A stretch of 64,000 nt of DNA from Pestalotiopsis fici W106-1 (GCF_000516985.1 NW_006917094.1:3799833-3863832); one strand, 5' to 3'. Shown: positions 1-13,273, counted from the stretch's first letter. The notes: a model not told the origin generated them from the letters alone. A program made the numbers and translations.

Positions 1-123
1 AAACTCAACAAGACTGCTGCGCCTCACCTGACTCCAAGCTCTTCAGACTCGCCGATTCGCCAGCCATGTGTTTTATGTTCCAATCTCTGCCCCGAACAAG
101 ACTTCTAGGAGGAGGAGTTTTTC

Positions 124-1026
124 ATGCAGATTTGCAAGTTCTGCGCCGAGCCGATAGTCAAGGTGCCAGAGGATCCCTCATCAGATGTGTTTGCAGTCAG
201 TATCTCCCATCCCACAGACGCACAACTGACCCCGAGAGAAGAAGAAGGGATAGAAAGGTAACTAACGCGCCGATAGTTGCAGGCAGAGAGACGCAAGCTA
301 TGTTCAGACCTGTTGCAAAAAGCCCAAATGCTCGCGGATGAGCTCCAGAGACGTGCAGACAATGGCCGACCGAATGATAAGAAGACTAAGGACACTCACC
401 AATCAACGACTTTGCCCTATAGCTATATCTTGTCGAAAGATCATCAAGCGCTGTTACAATGCCACGAAAAGCTTCAGGCCAAAACAGCCAACCAGTCAAT
501 TCGTATGAGTCGTCTTCAAAAAGAATACGCCAAGCTGAAGAAAAACAACGCCGATCTCACAAAGAAAGTTGAAGCCCTGAAGGGAAAACAAAGGGTGATG
601 TATATTGAACACCAGATGGATCTGGTCGAGTATCGACATCATCTCCAAGTTACTTGTGAAGAAGCGTTACCTTGGGGATCTGAACTGGAAGAACAAGCCA
701 GGGAGATCTCCAAAGAGGATGCTGAGGCACATATAAATCAGTTAGCGAGAATGACAATTTCTGCGGTGGACATGGCATATGGAAAGGTAGCGGCGTTTAA
801 TGGCATACGTCGCCGGCTTGTTGGTTGGTGCACGGCGGATGACAAGGCAATTGCTGACAAAATCAGGAGATCATCAAACAACCCTCGATTTGTCACTTGG
901 AGAAAAGACGGTGACTTGAAGACTCTTGTGTGGTGTGGGTTCATCGAAATGCCTTTTCAAGCTGCTAAGCATAAAAGACCTACTCTTATGGTTACAACAA
1001 CATCAAATATGAATATTAGCGAATAG
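124..1026 (+). CDS. Hypothetical coiled-coil protein, 5' end uncertain
   Basis: I do not recognise the family. The model joins 124..195 and 277..1026 (273 aa). The intron has a GTCAGT donor, a CTAAC branch site and a GATAG acceptor, and the frame is preserved. The N terminus has a C-K-F-C pair. Residues about 60-125 are Lys/Glu/Leu rich with heptad-like spacing, suggesting a coiled coil. The C-terminal half looks globular, with W-containing segments. Reading 5' from position 124 in the same frame gives plausible coding sequence (three Glu codons, then more Cys codons around 67-94), but a TAG at 106-108 interrupts it. The true start may therefore lie left of the window behind an unseen intron, or the gene may be damaged. 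The terminal exon is the best-supported part. Confidence 0.45.
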
Positions 1027-1683
1027 CGAGAAGAAGATGTTGATAGACACGAACAATCAAATATACGATTACCAGGCATAATTCTGCATACATTCCCTGG
1101 TTCGCACATTAAGCACCTAAGCTATGTCGTGGCAGCCCAAGGAACTAGAACTTGAACAGGCTACACTAAGAAAAAAAACGACCTTTTGAGATTTCAAGAA
1201 TCAAATAAGACACACGATTCCTAGTGTTAAAATAGCTATTCATTAGGATGGATTACGTTTTAAATGACAAAGTTGAATTGATGAAATGCACTACCAAGTA
1301 GATACATGATTCGCACATGGACTTGCGCGTAGTCAGTGTATGCTCCTTTTCCCACATCGATTATTCTTCCACTCTTACTAAAAGGGTCGTGGCATTGCTA
1401 AGTAGACTTGCGCGTGCTACTGCCAAATTTCTCTTCCCGTATCGATCCTGGTTCTTGGGTTCTGGCTCTGTGTGGGTTCTTTCCATCCTCTCTCTCCTCC
1501 TGCCTCTGACTCAACTACCACAAACTCGCAAGTTTTCCGTCCAGACCAACCGCAATCGCCGCAACACACTCATCGCCGCAACAACAGTAGTGGCAGCAGC
1601 AACGATAGTAGTAGCAGCAGCCCTGTCCCAGACATCATCCACTTATTTATCGTATCCTGTCCGAGGGCAAAGTCATCATCATC
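1027..1683. other. Intergenic region, presumed 5' leader of the DUF7918-like gene
   Basis: No convincing gene is present. The last 200 bases contain CAA/CAG and AGC triplet stretches (about 1555-1625) and a CATCATCATCATGG run around the chosen start at 1684. The open frame at 1317-1697 is low in complexity and I treat it as leader sequence. Confidence 0.5.
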
Positions 1684-3164
1684 ATGGTTGGCCATGAAGG
1701 GCTTTCCGTCTCCATCAGCATTAATGGAGGCAATGGACGTAGGTCCCTCCGCGAGTACGATGCACCCGGCGAGGAGCCGGGCAAACGCTCAGGGGGTCTG
1801 AAGAAATTGCTCAACTATGGTGCAGTACGCCGCGGCGACTTTATTGACATTACCGATATTGCGTACAAAGTCAAGTACATTGAAGCCGTCTTGGGCCACC
1901 GTTTTAGTTTCCATTTCAAAAAGGATGGTGGTTTTCAGCGTGGCTGCCACCACCTCGGCATTCAGTGGCAGATCGATGGCAACAACTCTAACATCCACCA
2001 TGAAGAAATCGACTCAAAGCAGCCAGACACTTCATGGATTGTCGAGTGCGACGGTATTTACAATGGCGTGTATAAGCATCTCTTCAAGTTTGGACAGGCC
2101 CAAAATGGTGCGCGCCTGCCTCAACCCCTTCTCCCATTATCTCTCACCATGGCTGCTGACGGATTTCTAGTGGACAATGGGCGCTCCCAGGACGAGATCA
2201 CACAGAGCTATGGAACGCTCCGATTATTCGTCTACAAGATGAACAATCCCCCTGGTCAAAGTACCCATGGAGGCCTTGTTGTGCCTGCCCGCCTGACATT
2301 TGAGGACCCCAAAGAGGCTCTAAAGAGCAAAAACCTGCCCCTCAGCGTGCATTTCGACGTGGAAAGAAGACCAGCTCTATCGCTGGCTCAAACAGTAGAT
2401 GACTTCCAAGATAAGCGGCAGCTACCTTTTGCCGTTTTCGAGTTTCGTTACAACTCCACAGGTCAGTGAGAAGATGCGTGTTTATATTCGGTTATATTAC
2501 TGACTGGAAAGAACAAGATGGCCTCATGCAAAAAGGCATCCCTCCCGATCCCCCCATCAAAAATGGAACCAATTCACGCTTCAAAGATGGTGATGAGGAG
2601 GAGGAGGATGTCATTTTGATCAAGTCCATTACTCGACAGTCGCCGTTGCCTCGTTCTGCTCCCAGGAAGCGAAGACGCCAGGATACTGCCGGCCAATCCG
2701 AGGCCAAGCTCTACACGGAGACGGTCCAATCCGACGGCACAGTTGTCATCGAATTCGATTCAGACAATGATGCGGACAGGGGTGCAGACAGTGATTCAGA
2801 GACTGAAATCACTAAGATATCCTCGGTCGCAAAGCCAAGCCCCAAGCTGCCCTTTCAGGATCCTGATGGCGTTTCTGGTTTGAACGATCAACCATTTGTC
2901 AAGCGCCGCAAGCAATTCAGGACAGAAGCTAAAGCACATAGTTTTGGGAAGTCGAAGAAGGCGAAAGATGAGCAAGTCCATCAAGCTAGCCGTCGAGGAC
3001 CCGGCAGGCGTGTCAGATGTGAGACGGTCGAGGACGAGGGAACTCCTGACTGTACCGATAATACTGTCATCCATCAATACGAGATTCATCCGCGATCTAT
3101 GGACATTTCCGAGTCAAAGGACGCAGAAGTGGACTGGCAAAGCTCGGCCTATACACTTGCCTGA
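1684..3164 (+). CDS. DUF7918-like fungal protein
   Basis: The model joins 1684..2461 and 2512..3164 (476 aa). The 50-bp intron has a GTCAGT donor, a TACTGAC branch site and an AAAG acceptor. The first about 275 residues resemble the DUF7918 family of ascomycete proteins. Features are a start with alternating hydrophobics (G-L-S-V-S-I-S-I), an R-E-Y-D motif near residue 24, a Y-I-E-A-V-x-G-x-x-F motif, and an F-E-F-R-Y strand followed after the intron by an L-x-x-x-G-I-P-P segment. The C-terminal tail is acidic and basic by turns, Ser/Asp rich, with basic patches such as RKRRR that may act as nuclear localisation signals. The biochemical role of the family is unknown. The family call rests on motif memory. 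Confidence 0.75.
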
Positions 3165-4160
3165 AGAACTTGGCGGACACAAAAGCGGCAGCGATTGTCT
3201 CCCAATTTGGAGGCATTCCAAGACATCTATCTACCGGTAGATGGGGGGTGTTCTTTTTCGCTTTGGCGCGGGTTTGCCCGACAAGCCGACCATTGCAACC
3301 ACATCCAAGATTCCAGGTCATTCAGCCTGCATATGATCCGCAATTATTGCTGCAGTCATCATCTTAATGAATCCCACAGAATCGAGTAGGGAAATGGACA
3401 ACTGGGAACAATGCCGGGACTCGCTGCACCTCCAAGGGGGGATGGACGTTGGCGCTATCCCGAAACCAGTACAACACCGGCACGATATCGGTACGACACT
3501 GGAGCCCTTTATTACTGTACAGTACGCTGCTGGCTGCAACATGCATGTACAGGCAGGACAAGCGCCAACATCGAGCAGAGCAATAGCAACAGCCACACGA
3601 TTGCGGAAGGGATTTCGACCTGCGGCAGGGCAGGTCTGTGGTCTAGGTTCTGGTCTAGGTCCTTGGTTTGATGATCTGGGGGGAAATGATAGGGCTGTTC
3701 TTGTGTAACGCCAGCAGAAGCTCGTCTCCTTTTTTTTTTTTTTTCGTCTGCTGGTCGCTTTGGGGGGAGCTCTGCATGTTTGCCTGCGACTCGAAAAGCT
3801 CTCTGCCCTTTTTTCCGAAGCCGACGACGCGAAAAAGGGAAGCGACCCATCAACTACCTACGGCTATGTATATGATGCAACTGTTTTTAATCCACAAAAG
3901 TTTCGTTTCGTTTTTAGTAGCCGATCACCTCAAAGAGGAAGAAACACAGTCTTGACCCCATTTATACATTGTCCTCGTCGTTGCTTTTCTCTTTTCTGGT
4001 CTCTTTTTTTACTCTTTGCTCAGTGTCGCGCGCGTACGTATCAAATGACCCCCAACAGGTAAAAAAGGGCCTGGTGACAAATACTCCCAACCCCGCAGTT
4101 TGCTGGCACCTCTACACCTCCACCAGGCAGTATTCGTACCATGAGCGACGCCGCGCCGCC
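3165..4160. other. Intergenic region upstream of the Clr5-domain gene
   Basis: No supportable gene. A T-run of about 16 bases sits near 3729-3744, and the sequence from about 3960 to 4030 is pyrimidine rich, as is common ahead of fungal transcription start sites. The 113-codon open frame at 3367-3708 has no recognisable protein character. Confidence 0.5.
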
Positions 4161-5700
4161 ATGTCGTCTGCACCGCGAGGGAAGGCCTGGGCCTCCGAGG
4201 AGGACTGGCAAATGCACAGAGACGTGATCACGCATCTTTGGTGGGAAGATGACAAGCCTCTCAAAGAGGTGCAGGCCATCATGGCCGACAAGCACGATTT
4301 CCACGCCTCGTAAGTCTGCTGCTTCTCCTGCTTGAAAGCGTCCAGGTGACACCACCACTGCTATGCGAGCCATGAGCTGAGAGAAGTCATTTTCATCCAG
4401 AGATAAAATGTACAAAGGCAGGCTCAAAGCATGGGGTCTCTTGAAGAACCTCAAGTCCAAGGATGCTGACCAGATCATGGGCTTGGCCAAATCCGGCGTA
4501 GCCACTGGCCCGCTCGTTATTCGCGGCCGCAGCATGGGCTCCAAGAAGTGGCAGAAGCGTCTAAATAGAGTTACGGCGCCCGACGAACTGACGGGCGCGG
4601 CCATGGGCCGGCATAACGGCATCGTCGTAGCGCTACCCTTGCCCGGCCACCTCGCCGCTCCGGATACCTTGAGGCTAACCGAGGCTGGCCTGATTGCCAT
4701 CCGCGACTTTGCGACGCTGCAGTTCAACACTCAGGCCTGGGACCTCTCGGGTCTTCCATACGACTTTGATAGCGACAAGACGGACAATTGGAGTACCGGC
4801 ATCATGCTTGCTGCCCAGAACCTCGTCAAGGACCGCACCTCGGCCAATAACTTTGCCATTCTCAACAAGTGCTTTGACCAGTATGCAGCCGTCGTTGAGC
4901 AGGCCAGTCCGATGCTCATTCCGTCAACTCTGAACAATGTCATCAGACTCTTACCAGTACCAGAAATTGCCCAGTCGCTCCTTAGCTATGCGGCCAACCT
5001 GATCAGCATTCGGCTCGGAGAGGACCATCCTCTCAGTCGTCTATTGTCACAATTACATATTCTCGGCGCTGCGCAGGTGCCACTAGTAGCGCGTACGATC
5101 CTCAGTGCTTACTTCGACATCATCGTGAGCAATAGCCACCCGGCGAATCGGTGGCGTTCCTCGGTATACCCGCACTACGCCAAGCTTATGCAGACCTGGG
5201 GTGCCATGCCGGGCGAGGTCGTCACGACCGTCTTCCACAAAACGATTCATGGCATTGAACAGTCCCTGGCAGACGAGGCACTTGTTCCGCCGGGCGATGC
5301 CGAAGCCTCGGAGCACCGCGAGCAGCTGCTCCGACACCTGCAGGAGGCCAAGATGTACTTTGCCCTCTACCTGATTGACACCAAGCGGTTCCTCGAGGCC
5401 GACACCATTGCCGAGGAAATGTCCGAGTGGCTCCGCTCCGGCGGTGCCGCCCGCTACCCGGAGCAATACGAGCAGTGGCTGCGCACCAAGGCGCGGATTC
5501 TAGTGGGCCTCGACCGTCCCGACGAGGCGACGCCGTATTTTGTCCAGACGTACGAGGCCCGCCGCGACCGTCTGGGCTACGCCAATCACCGCACCACGCG
5601 CGCCATTAGCGAGCTCGAGGAGCATTACCGGAGTCTCAACGATGACGAGGCGGCCGAGAAGCTGCACCGCGAGTTTGAGGAGTCGTATGAGGATGTATGA
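4161..5700 (+). CDS. Clr5-domain protein with TPR-like C terminus
   Basis: The model joins 4161..4309 and 4401..5700 (482 aa). The 91-bp intron has a GTAAGT donor and a CATCCAG acceptor. Residues about 10-65 form a Clr5 domain: A-S-E-E-D-W near the start, then L-K-E-V, and after the intron K-M-Y-K-x-R-L-K-x-W-G-L. This domain is common in filamentous ascomycetes and named from fission yeast Clr5, a silencing factor. Residues about 300-480 are helical and Ala/Leu/Glu rich, with repeated Y-A-L-Y, A-R-I-L-V-G-L and Y-x-x-A-R units like tetratricopeptide repeats. Clr5 plus TPR is a frequent fungal arrangement. A regulatory or scaffold role in the nucleus is an inference. The start at 4161 is chosen because the domain begins immediately after it. 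Confidence 0.8.
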
Positions 5701-7032
5701 TAACCATAACCCCCATATACACCATCATCAAAGCCCAGGCTGTCAGGTTAGACATGCTGTTGCAACCGCTGTTCCCACGCAGACTTTCAAGCAAAGAAAA
5801 GGCGGTTTTGCTTGTGCGTAATATTATCGGCAGAAGAGCATTGATCATCAACTTGGGGGTTAATATCCAGGCGTAGTAGAGGAATTTCCAGGGTGCTAGC
5901 TACGTCAAGGAGGGCGCAGGTTGATATCCCCTCCCGTTCTTCAGTGCATATCACTGCATATCAATTCATGTCTGCCAAAAGAAAGCCATGAGATGAGCAT
6001 GAGGGTCCGATCGGCGTGCCGTGAGCAGCCATGGATAGACCAAACACTGGACATGGCCGGCCCTTGCCAAATCAATCGGGCCGCAGGTTTTTAATAAGCT
6101 GCATGGGCGCATATTTCGATCCCAGAGCATATTAATGATGAAGAGGGGCTTTCTTGAAGGGGCGGCTTTGTCGAGTCCCAGACGATTGCACGAATGGGAC
6201 AAACGAAATCAAGGACATCTCACAAGTCCAAGCAGAGTGCACTTGCATTACTTGCGAGCAAACCGAGGAGAGGGGTGGATTTCTAGCGAAAAGGTCTGTG
6301 ACTTTGCTGGATTGCCAGTGGGAGAGAGACAGAAGGAAGTCTGGAGAACTGATACTCGCCTTTCTATCAATATTTAATACCTCTCGAATTCTCAGTACCT
6401 TAATCATGACGAGCATCAAGACAAGACTTGACGGGAGTTTTTCAAGTGAACTATATTTACACAATACTTGGATTTCGCAGATTTGAAAACAAGACTTCCA
6501 GGTCGCCGTGGCTTTTTGGGGAATTCTGGTTGATTTCTTTTTGCGAGAGCATCTAATTAATTCTACACTTTTGCAAGGGACCAAGAAGTCGCCAAGTGTT
6601 CTTCGCGCATTTTCGTCATTGATTTCGTATATGCATCAAGAACTTTTCGAGACATTGTCCAGCGCTGTCAGCAGCCTGCTATCATGGTTCTTTCCTCCAA
6701 AGACATGCCGAGACCAAAAAATAATAATAACCAGACCAAAATCTGGGCGAATTACATCATGTACTGAATGGGATAATAAAACAACAAAGCAAACCCAAAT
6801 CCGTCTTGTATGTTCCGGATGGTCGTGTAGGGAAATACGCCATGACGCCTTGCCAATGTCCAATTTTATTCCACCGTGGTCTGCCGACAGACCAATTAGA
6901 CCTTCGCATGCACCGACACCTGCAGTACTAGATTATAGAGTTGTGCCACAATTGGCAAATCACCACGCCTGAAGTAGGTGGTACCTGGGAATGGCCGAAA
7001 AGGAAAGTGCACGAGCACAAAAGGGGGTATCA
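5701..7032. other. Intergenic region between convergent genes
   Basis: This 1.3-kb gap lies between the 3' ends of the Clr5 gene and the histidine kinase gene. It should hold two 3' UTRs. I see no gene, RNA or repeat in it. Confidence 0.5.
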
Positions 7033-10000
7033 TTAATTATTGCCGTTCGTTTCACTGACTTCACGATAGCTGACCTCGGGTCCTCCAGGAGTGACCTTTT
7101 GTTCGCTGCCAGGGGGGGTTTCGGCAGTTGGTGTCATCTTATCCGGTGTCGTCTTTTCTGGCGTCATTTTGGTATTATGGAGCGAAGCAACCTCTGGCTC
7201 CTCGGGGATAGTGGCAAATCTCTTTAGGACTTGCTTCAGGGCTGGTCTGCGAATGGGTTTGGCCAGGAACTCATCCATGCCAGACTCCATACACTCCTTC
7301 ACGTTGCTTTCTTCCGAGAAAGCGGTGAGAGCAACAATCGGCGCCTCGTAGCCCATCTTTCTGATCAGCCGAGTGCTCTGCAGGCCATCTAGATTAGGCA
7401 TTTGAATGTCCATGAAGATGACATCGAACCTAATGTTGTTGTCCATGCTCGCCTTTACAATATCATATGCCTCTTGCCCATCCTTGGCAATAGTGACATC
7501 ATAAATGTCTTCCAACCTCAACAGTTTGCTGACTACCTCGACGTTGACCGAGTTGTCGTCAGCAACCAATACACGCAATTTGCCACCGGCCTTGGCCGCC
7601 CTAGCGCGATCTATTGCTTCTAGCTGACGTTTCTTGCTGGGTGTCGGCGAAGGACCTGGGCTGGTAGCAAAGAACGGAGCACTGAGACCAATCAATCGGG
7701 GTTGGTTCTCCAAGACAGTCACTTTAGCCTCGGCCGTCGTGGTGCTTCCAACTGAGTTACGATGACTTTCTGCCTCTGCTGGAGCAGACACGACACTTGG
7801 TGGTCGCGACTTGACACTGCTTGATGCGGTGCTGGATGCCCTATACAGAATCTTAGCCGACGAGTCATGAAATGTAGCTGTTCATACTTTACTCACCTTT
7901 CTCTGGTGTACTTGAGTGGAATTCGTACTGTAAAGGTTGTCCCCACACCAACTGTACTCCTGATTCCAATGGATCCTCCCATCAAACCCGCCAGTTGATG
8001 ACAGATGCTGAGACCAAGACCAGTACCGCCAAATTTCTTGCTCAAGCCGAGATCGCCCTGAACGAATGGCTCGAAAACTCGTTGCTGCATGTGCTCCGGA
8101 ATACCAGGTCCGGTGTCCTCCACCTCGATTTCGAACAAGTATGATCTTGCACCAGGGGGTGGAGGCGTTGGTGATCTCTCGCGAATGTGGATGTGCGGAG
8201 TGGCCTTTGGGTCCAAAGGGTTGATGGACAAGGCAGTGCCTCCCTTATAAGGTTGCGGTGTCGCTGCACCTTTCGAGCTACCAGAATGGTTCGAACGATT
8301 GGACCCAGACCCCATCCTATGGCGAGTGCGGCCCGCGCGACCAGAGCCACGAGAGAACGAAGAGGTTCTACTCTCGTCAAATTGGTGCTCTACCTCACCC
8401 ACGCATCGTATTCGTACAGAAACGCGTCCTCCAGAAGGCGTAAACTTCAGACTGTTGCTAACCAGGTTGATGACGACCTGGAGAATGCGATGTTGATCTC
8501 CCCACAGACACATATCCTTCAACCTTCCAACGCCTTGAGGTCCCATGGCAGGTAGCTTGGGATCTTGTATCTCCATACTTTCGCGTTCGGGGCTTTTGCC
8601 CGGATCCATATCAGTACTCAGGAATGTGACGCTGAAATCGATTTTCCCCTCGCGAACTTGCTTGTCGAAGATGGTCAACACTTGAGATCGAATATCGCCC
8701 AGTCGGAATTCCTTCTCTTCGAGCCTCAATTGTTGTCCGATCTGGTTCTTGGAGAAACTCAACAAGTCCTCGAGCAGATGTAGCAATAAATCGCCCGATT
8801 TGTATAGCGTTTTCAAGGACTGCTTGATCCTAACAACGTCGTCTTCTTCCATGCACACTGCACACATGCCCAAGATTCCGTTGAGTGGCGTCTTGAGTTC
8901 GTGTGAAATATTGGCGATGAATAGTGTCTTGCTTTCGTTCGCTGCCTCGGCAGCCTTCTTGCTGACCTCAAGCTCGCTGGTTCTTTCGGCCACCTTCTGC
9001 TCGAGAGAGCCATACTGTTTGAGTAGCTCTTCGCCCATCTCGTTGAAGACATCAGTCAGCTCCGTCAGTTCATCTGTGATGTAATGTTTCCTGTCCTTGA
9101 CCCTTCCAGGTATTTTGAAAATTCGGCGCCTTGGATCGCTGTCATGTTCCGATGGTGCAGGTCTTCGCCTCCCACGCATTTTCCGTTTCAAACTGAGCAG
9201 CCACCCCTTTTCTGACCTGGTGGAGATTCCCGTGGATGCGGGATTCTCTGGATCAACCTCATCGTCGTCGTCGAAATCGAGCTCGTCTCTATAGTCGTAC
9301 CCAGGTGGCGCAACCGATTTCTCCGTGGCACTTTTGAGCTGACGAATTGGCTGGACGCTGAAATGAGCGCAAGGAAAGATAAGAATAATGACAAGTCCAA
9401 ATGTGCCGAAAACACAGCCGAGGATAATCTTTTGCAGAGTGGAAATTGGGGCGTAAGCCTCCTGTTTCTCCTGCTCCACGACCAGCGTCCAATTCACGAG
9501 GCTCGTCTGGGGACGAGCATAGCCTACAGCAACCTTGACTCCTTGTTCGTTCGTGGTAGACATGTAGCTGCTAGCATTGTTGGTGGCTGCATTGCGATTC
9601 TTGAAGGCGGCTAGTACCGCAGGATACTCCTTGAGCTGGAAGTTTGTGGCCCATGTGTGCTGCTCGAAGTTTCGGTCCGAGTGTCTGTCGGCATAGCCTG
9701 AGATTATCGTGGGAGGGAGCACAAATCTGACAGTTGCATCGGAAATATTGGACGCGGCATCGTTGGTGCTATTCGCTGGCAGGTTATACTTACTGAACCT
9801 ATTCCATCCGGTGTCAGGACCGATGACTAGAAGGGAGCCGCTATTTCCGAGACCCTCGCGTGAATCGACAATGCCAAGAAGAGCAGTGGCCTCGGCGATC
9901 ATAGTCATGTACCCGAGGACCACGCCACTGTTGAGATTATCTTTGATGGGAACTGTCAACGACACCAGTGCATAGCTTGTGTTAATAACCAGAGGGCCAA

Positions 10001-10619
10001 GGATCAAGCCGTTTGAGGGGTTGTCGATCTTGATATCTGGCCACGGACGAGCAACCTGTAGTGTCGTCGAAGTATCAAGAGGATCCGGAGTGGTCGAGTT
10101 ATAGTAAGTGATGTTAGGATACAGGCGTGTTGGGTATCCATATTCGGTATCGCCAAGGTAGATTGGTGAACCATCAGGATCGCCATAGGGTAGCAGTATA
10201 GAACCCAAGTCGGTACCAGTCAGGTTGAAGAGTCCATGAACATCTCCAGTCGTGTTTCTCGAGTACAATTTCACTTGAAGTAGATTGGTTGAGCCGCCAC
10301 TGACGGCATTGAGGGCACTCTGCAAATCGGTGCTTGCGCTAGCCCAGTTTGCCTCTGTCGTGTTTCCAAGATAGAATGTTCTAAACGCATTCTGGATTAG
10401 AATCCTTGTGGATATCGTCCTCGTTGTGGTCTGTAGCAGTTCGAGTTCGGCTGCGACCGAGCTTGCCTTGAGTGAGGCAGCCAGGGACAGAGCATTGGTC
10501 TCGACACTAACAACGAAGCGATTAACGAAAACCCACGTCGGAATCGACAGAATGGCGAGGGAAACAAGAACAGCTAGCAGTACCAAGACTGCCAGCTGCT
10601 CTCGGATCGCAATCCTCAT
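7033..10619 (-). CDS. SLN1: SLN1/TcsB-type hybrid histidine kinase (osmosensor)
   Basis: The model is complement(7033..7840, 7897..10619), 1176 aa, with one 56-bp intron (GTGAGT...TATAG). This is a fungal group VI hybrid kinase that feeds phosphate through YPD1 to SSK1 and controls the HOG MAPK pathway. Order: TM1 at about residues 8-30; a long extracellular sensor with many N-glycosylation sequons to about 393; TM2 at about 396-418; a basic linker and coiled coil to about 560; HisKA with phospho-acceptor His573 in [10 protein letters not shown]; HATPase with N box about 716-728, G1 D-T-G-P-G-I at 835 and G2 G-G-T-G-L-G-L at 864; receiver with acidic pair D1002-D1003, phospho-acceptor D1052 and K1102. 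All catalytic residues are present. The single transmembrane-bounded sensor and one receiver separate it from NIK1-type kinases. Confidence 0.95.
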
Positions 10620-13268
10620 GACGAATAATGAGTCGAAGAACGACTATGGCGGAGAACAAGAGAGCTGTCGTTTGGCATGCATATTCCAGGCTGGAGATGG
10701 ATATCCGCTTGCGCCAATTTCGCTTGAATGGGAATGGATGAGGGCACCTGACAATTGATGGCGAGGATGGGCGACTGCGCGGCAATGGTGTATTCCAATA
10801 AGCGTGAGGTTGACTTGAAATTCGTAGCTTCGGAGCGCCCTCCGTCGGAAACGACTTTCGAGACGATTACAAACGGACTACGGTTCGCCAAAAAGCGAGC
10901 GAGCAGTGTAATCGCGCGGCGCGCTGTCGCAAGAAAAAAAAAAGCCAAGGGAGGGTGGATCGGATCAGCGCAAGGCGACGGGTAGGCAGGGTGGTGTATT
11001 CGAGGTTACAGACGAGCCAGCAGCGGACTCCCGGCCACGGTTGCGAGATGGCAACTCGACCCTATGGGTGAAAGGAAAGAGCGGGGAGGGCAAGACAATA
11101 ATTGGGAGATAGAGAAAGAGGAGAAACGCGACGTTTGATTGTGATAATGGGTCGATAAAGGCGAGGAGCAAGAGAATAGAAAGACGACGGGTTAGCCGCA
11201 CTGGAGGCACGTTTCCACAACGCTCCTCTCATGCAGGACAAGAGTGGAACGGGGCCAGAGCAGCAGCGCTGACTCTGCAGCTGCTGGGATATGGGCAGTA
11301 TTAGCGATCGCTGAGAATGCTGATCAGGGTTTAGCGGCAGGCCTAACACGCGGAGCTCTCGTAGGCTCGCCTGCGGCTCCGAACTCTACAGGCAGGCATT
11401 TTACATTTTATTCGGATTTTTCAGACGATTTGCGCTGTCAGATTCACTGCTAAACTCTACCCGGGCTGTGCTGAGCTTTTGCTGGGGGGCTGCCAAGCTG
11501 ACCAAATCCCTTCTTTCCTTCTCTCATACATTGGGATACTAACCGCCGGGATCGACCTTGACACCCGAGGCCCAGATTCTAGCTGCCAGGGGCGTGCTTG
11601 CGACTCAGGCCAGGTATTTGGAGAAGGACTTGTAAACACGCCATCTTGTTCCTTTTCTTTGGTACTACTCAGCCTTAATCGGTGCTAAATCCAACCCAGT
11701 GGCAAACATAAGACTGCCGGCATGTCAATTTGTAAAATAGCGTGCTCTCAAGTTTCAACGCCCTTCCTGTTTCCTGCGGCTCCGCGGTGGTCGTTTGTCG
11801 ATCAAATCGGATGGATGCAAAACTGTCAAATCGTGGGTATATAAGCGGAACAAGCCTTTGGTGTGTGGAACATTAACAGTAGCAGTTTTTGCGTCCGTGT
11901 CTCCCCCGAGCTCTAGCACAGATTTGTTGGTTCCCCGCCATGATTCGCTCGTGAACACGGAACAGCTCGAGAATCTTGTATGGTCCACTAGCGAATCAAG
12001 GGTCGGGTTCTGCAGCCACGTCCTAATCTGTCTTTGAAGTGTTCAATAGAATAACGCGGCCGGGAATACTACTACCTACCAAGCCTACGTGGTAGAACAC
12101 CAACTTTGCTGTTTTGGCTCACTGCATTGTACATCATGTACAATACCTACTACTCAGCACACAACCACAGCGCCTCCGTCGCAGCTGACGAAAACATGGC
12201 AACAACTTTTTCAAACCTTTTTCTTGGGGCGTCGACGAATATCACCCAGCGCCCGAAATTGCCGTAATAACTACCTAGCGGCGGCCCCTTGGAAGCGCAA
12301 TTGTTTTTTTTTTTTTATCAATGCTGCACAATGCTCGGGGCTGCTAAGGATTGGCCGGGAAAGTCCCGACAACCTCCACTGAGGACTGATTGAAGAGTTC
12401 TGTGGGTTGAGATCCGTATTTCCTTGTGCTCGTTGGCCGCCAACTGAACATTTGGGTCTCCAGAATTGTCCACCTCTGCTTTGTTCGATGGAGCCAAATC
12501 CCATGTTCGTATGGGGGATTGACATGCGAACCCAGCTGGGGTATAAATTTGTCGGAAAGGCCTAGACCGGTTCTGGGCAAGGATTGAAACCACATTTATT
12601 TCGACCCCTGCACTGCTCACCACGCAGATCTCGATTGCCTGCCATCTTCCCCCGGCGGGGCCGCAGAAGGGCACACGACGACAACATGGCATGAAGCATC
12701 ACGATCAAGCATAATAACAAGCGATGTCCCATCTTTGCAACGAGGTCATTTGGTTTGAGAAATGAGCTGATATTGACAACTTTCACTTCAGTAGTTGACC
12801 GTCTGTGCATTACGGATATATACAAAACTACAATGAAAGACGACAATTTCTCATCCTGTTGTTTTACAGTATCGGGTTTCATTATCCACGTTGTAATATG
12901 ACTTTTGCCTCCTTCTACCATTGACACATGTCCTGGCTCCTAGTAAGGCCAGTGTTTGTAGATGCTGCAGCTCAGCAATTGTCGCTCTACTTCTCTTTCG
13001 GTAGACTCCGCACGCGTACGAGCTACTACATTATGTGTGCCCCTCGCCTTAACTCAGCCTGGAGCTTCTCTACGTGTAATGCAATTCAGACACCATTATA
13101 GCAGTATGCATCGCATTCATCTCCGACTGCGTTACACTATCGCCACCGTGCGAATCCGTAATAGCGCTTCCACTAACAGACCTCTACTTGGAGCCCGCGG
13201 CCCGGTGATTTTAGATATTCCAGAAATGACCTGATTCCGCAACGTTGACGATGCAAGCTACAGTAGCG
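10620..13268. other. Gene-poor region between SLN1 promoter and transposon island
   Basis: The first several hundred bases must include the SLN1-like promoter and leader. The rest, up to the target-site duplication at 13269, has normal base composition and only short open frames (the longest about 120 codons) with no protein-like character. No tRNA or repeat was seen. The absence of RIP-type AT bias right up to the LTR is notable. Confidence 0.5.
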
Positions 13269-13273
13269 CAAGC
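13269..13273. repeat. Left target-site duplication of the outer retrotransposon
   Basis: CAAGC sits immediately 5' of the TGTGGAAAG start of the left LTR. The same five bases occur at 27212-27216 at the right end. The right copy overlaps the last two bases of the LTR if that LTR is taken to end in ...ATACA, so the exact edge is ambiguous by 2 bp. Confidence 0.65.

Noticed and set aside
1317..1801. Two overlapping open frames upstream of the DUF7918-like gene
   Set aside because: Low complexity (Ser, Thr, Val runs from CAA/CAG/AGC triplets), no domain, and they overlap the well-supported start at 1684. Treated as 5' leader.
3367..3708. 113-codon plus frame
   Set aside because: No protein-like pattern or homology I can recognise, and it lies in the promoter of the Clr5 gene.
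7841..7896. Apparent frame break between the kinase core and receiver of the SLN1-like gene
   Set aside because: It is a normal 56-bp intron with a GTGAGT donor and TATAG acceptor. The joined frame gives a full-length hybrid kinase.
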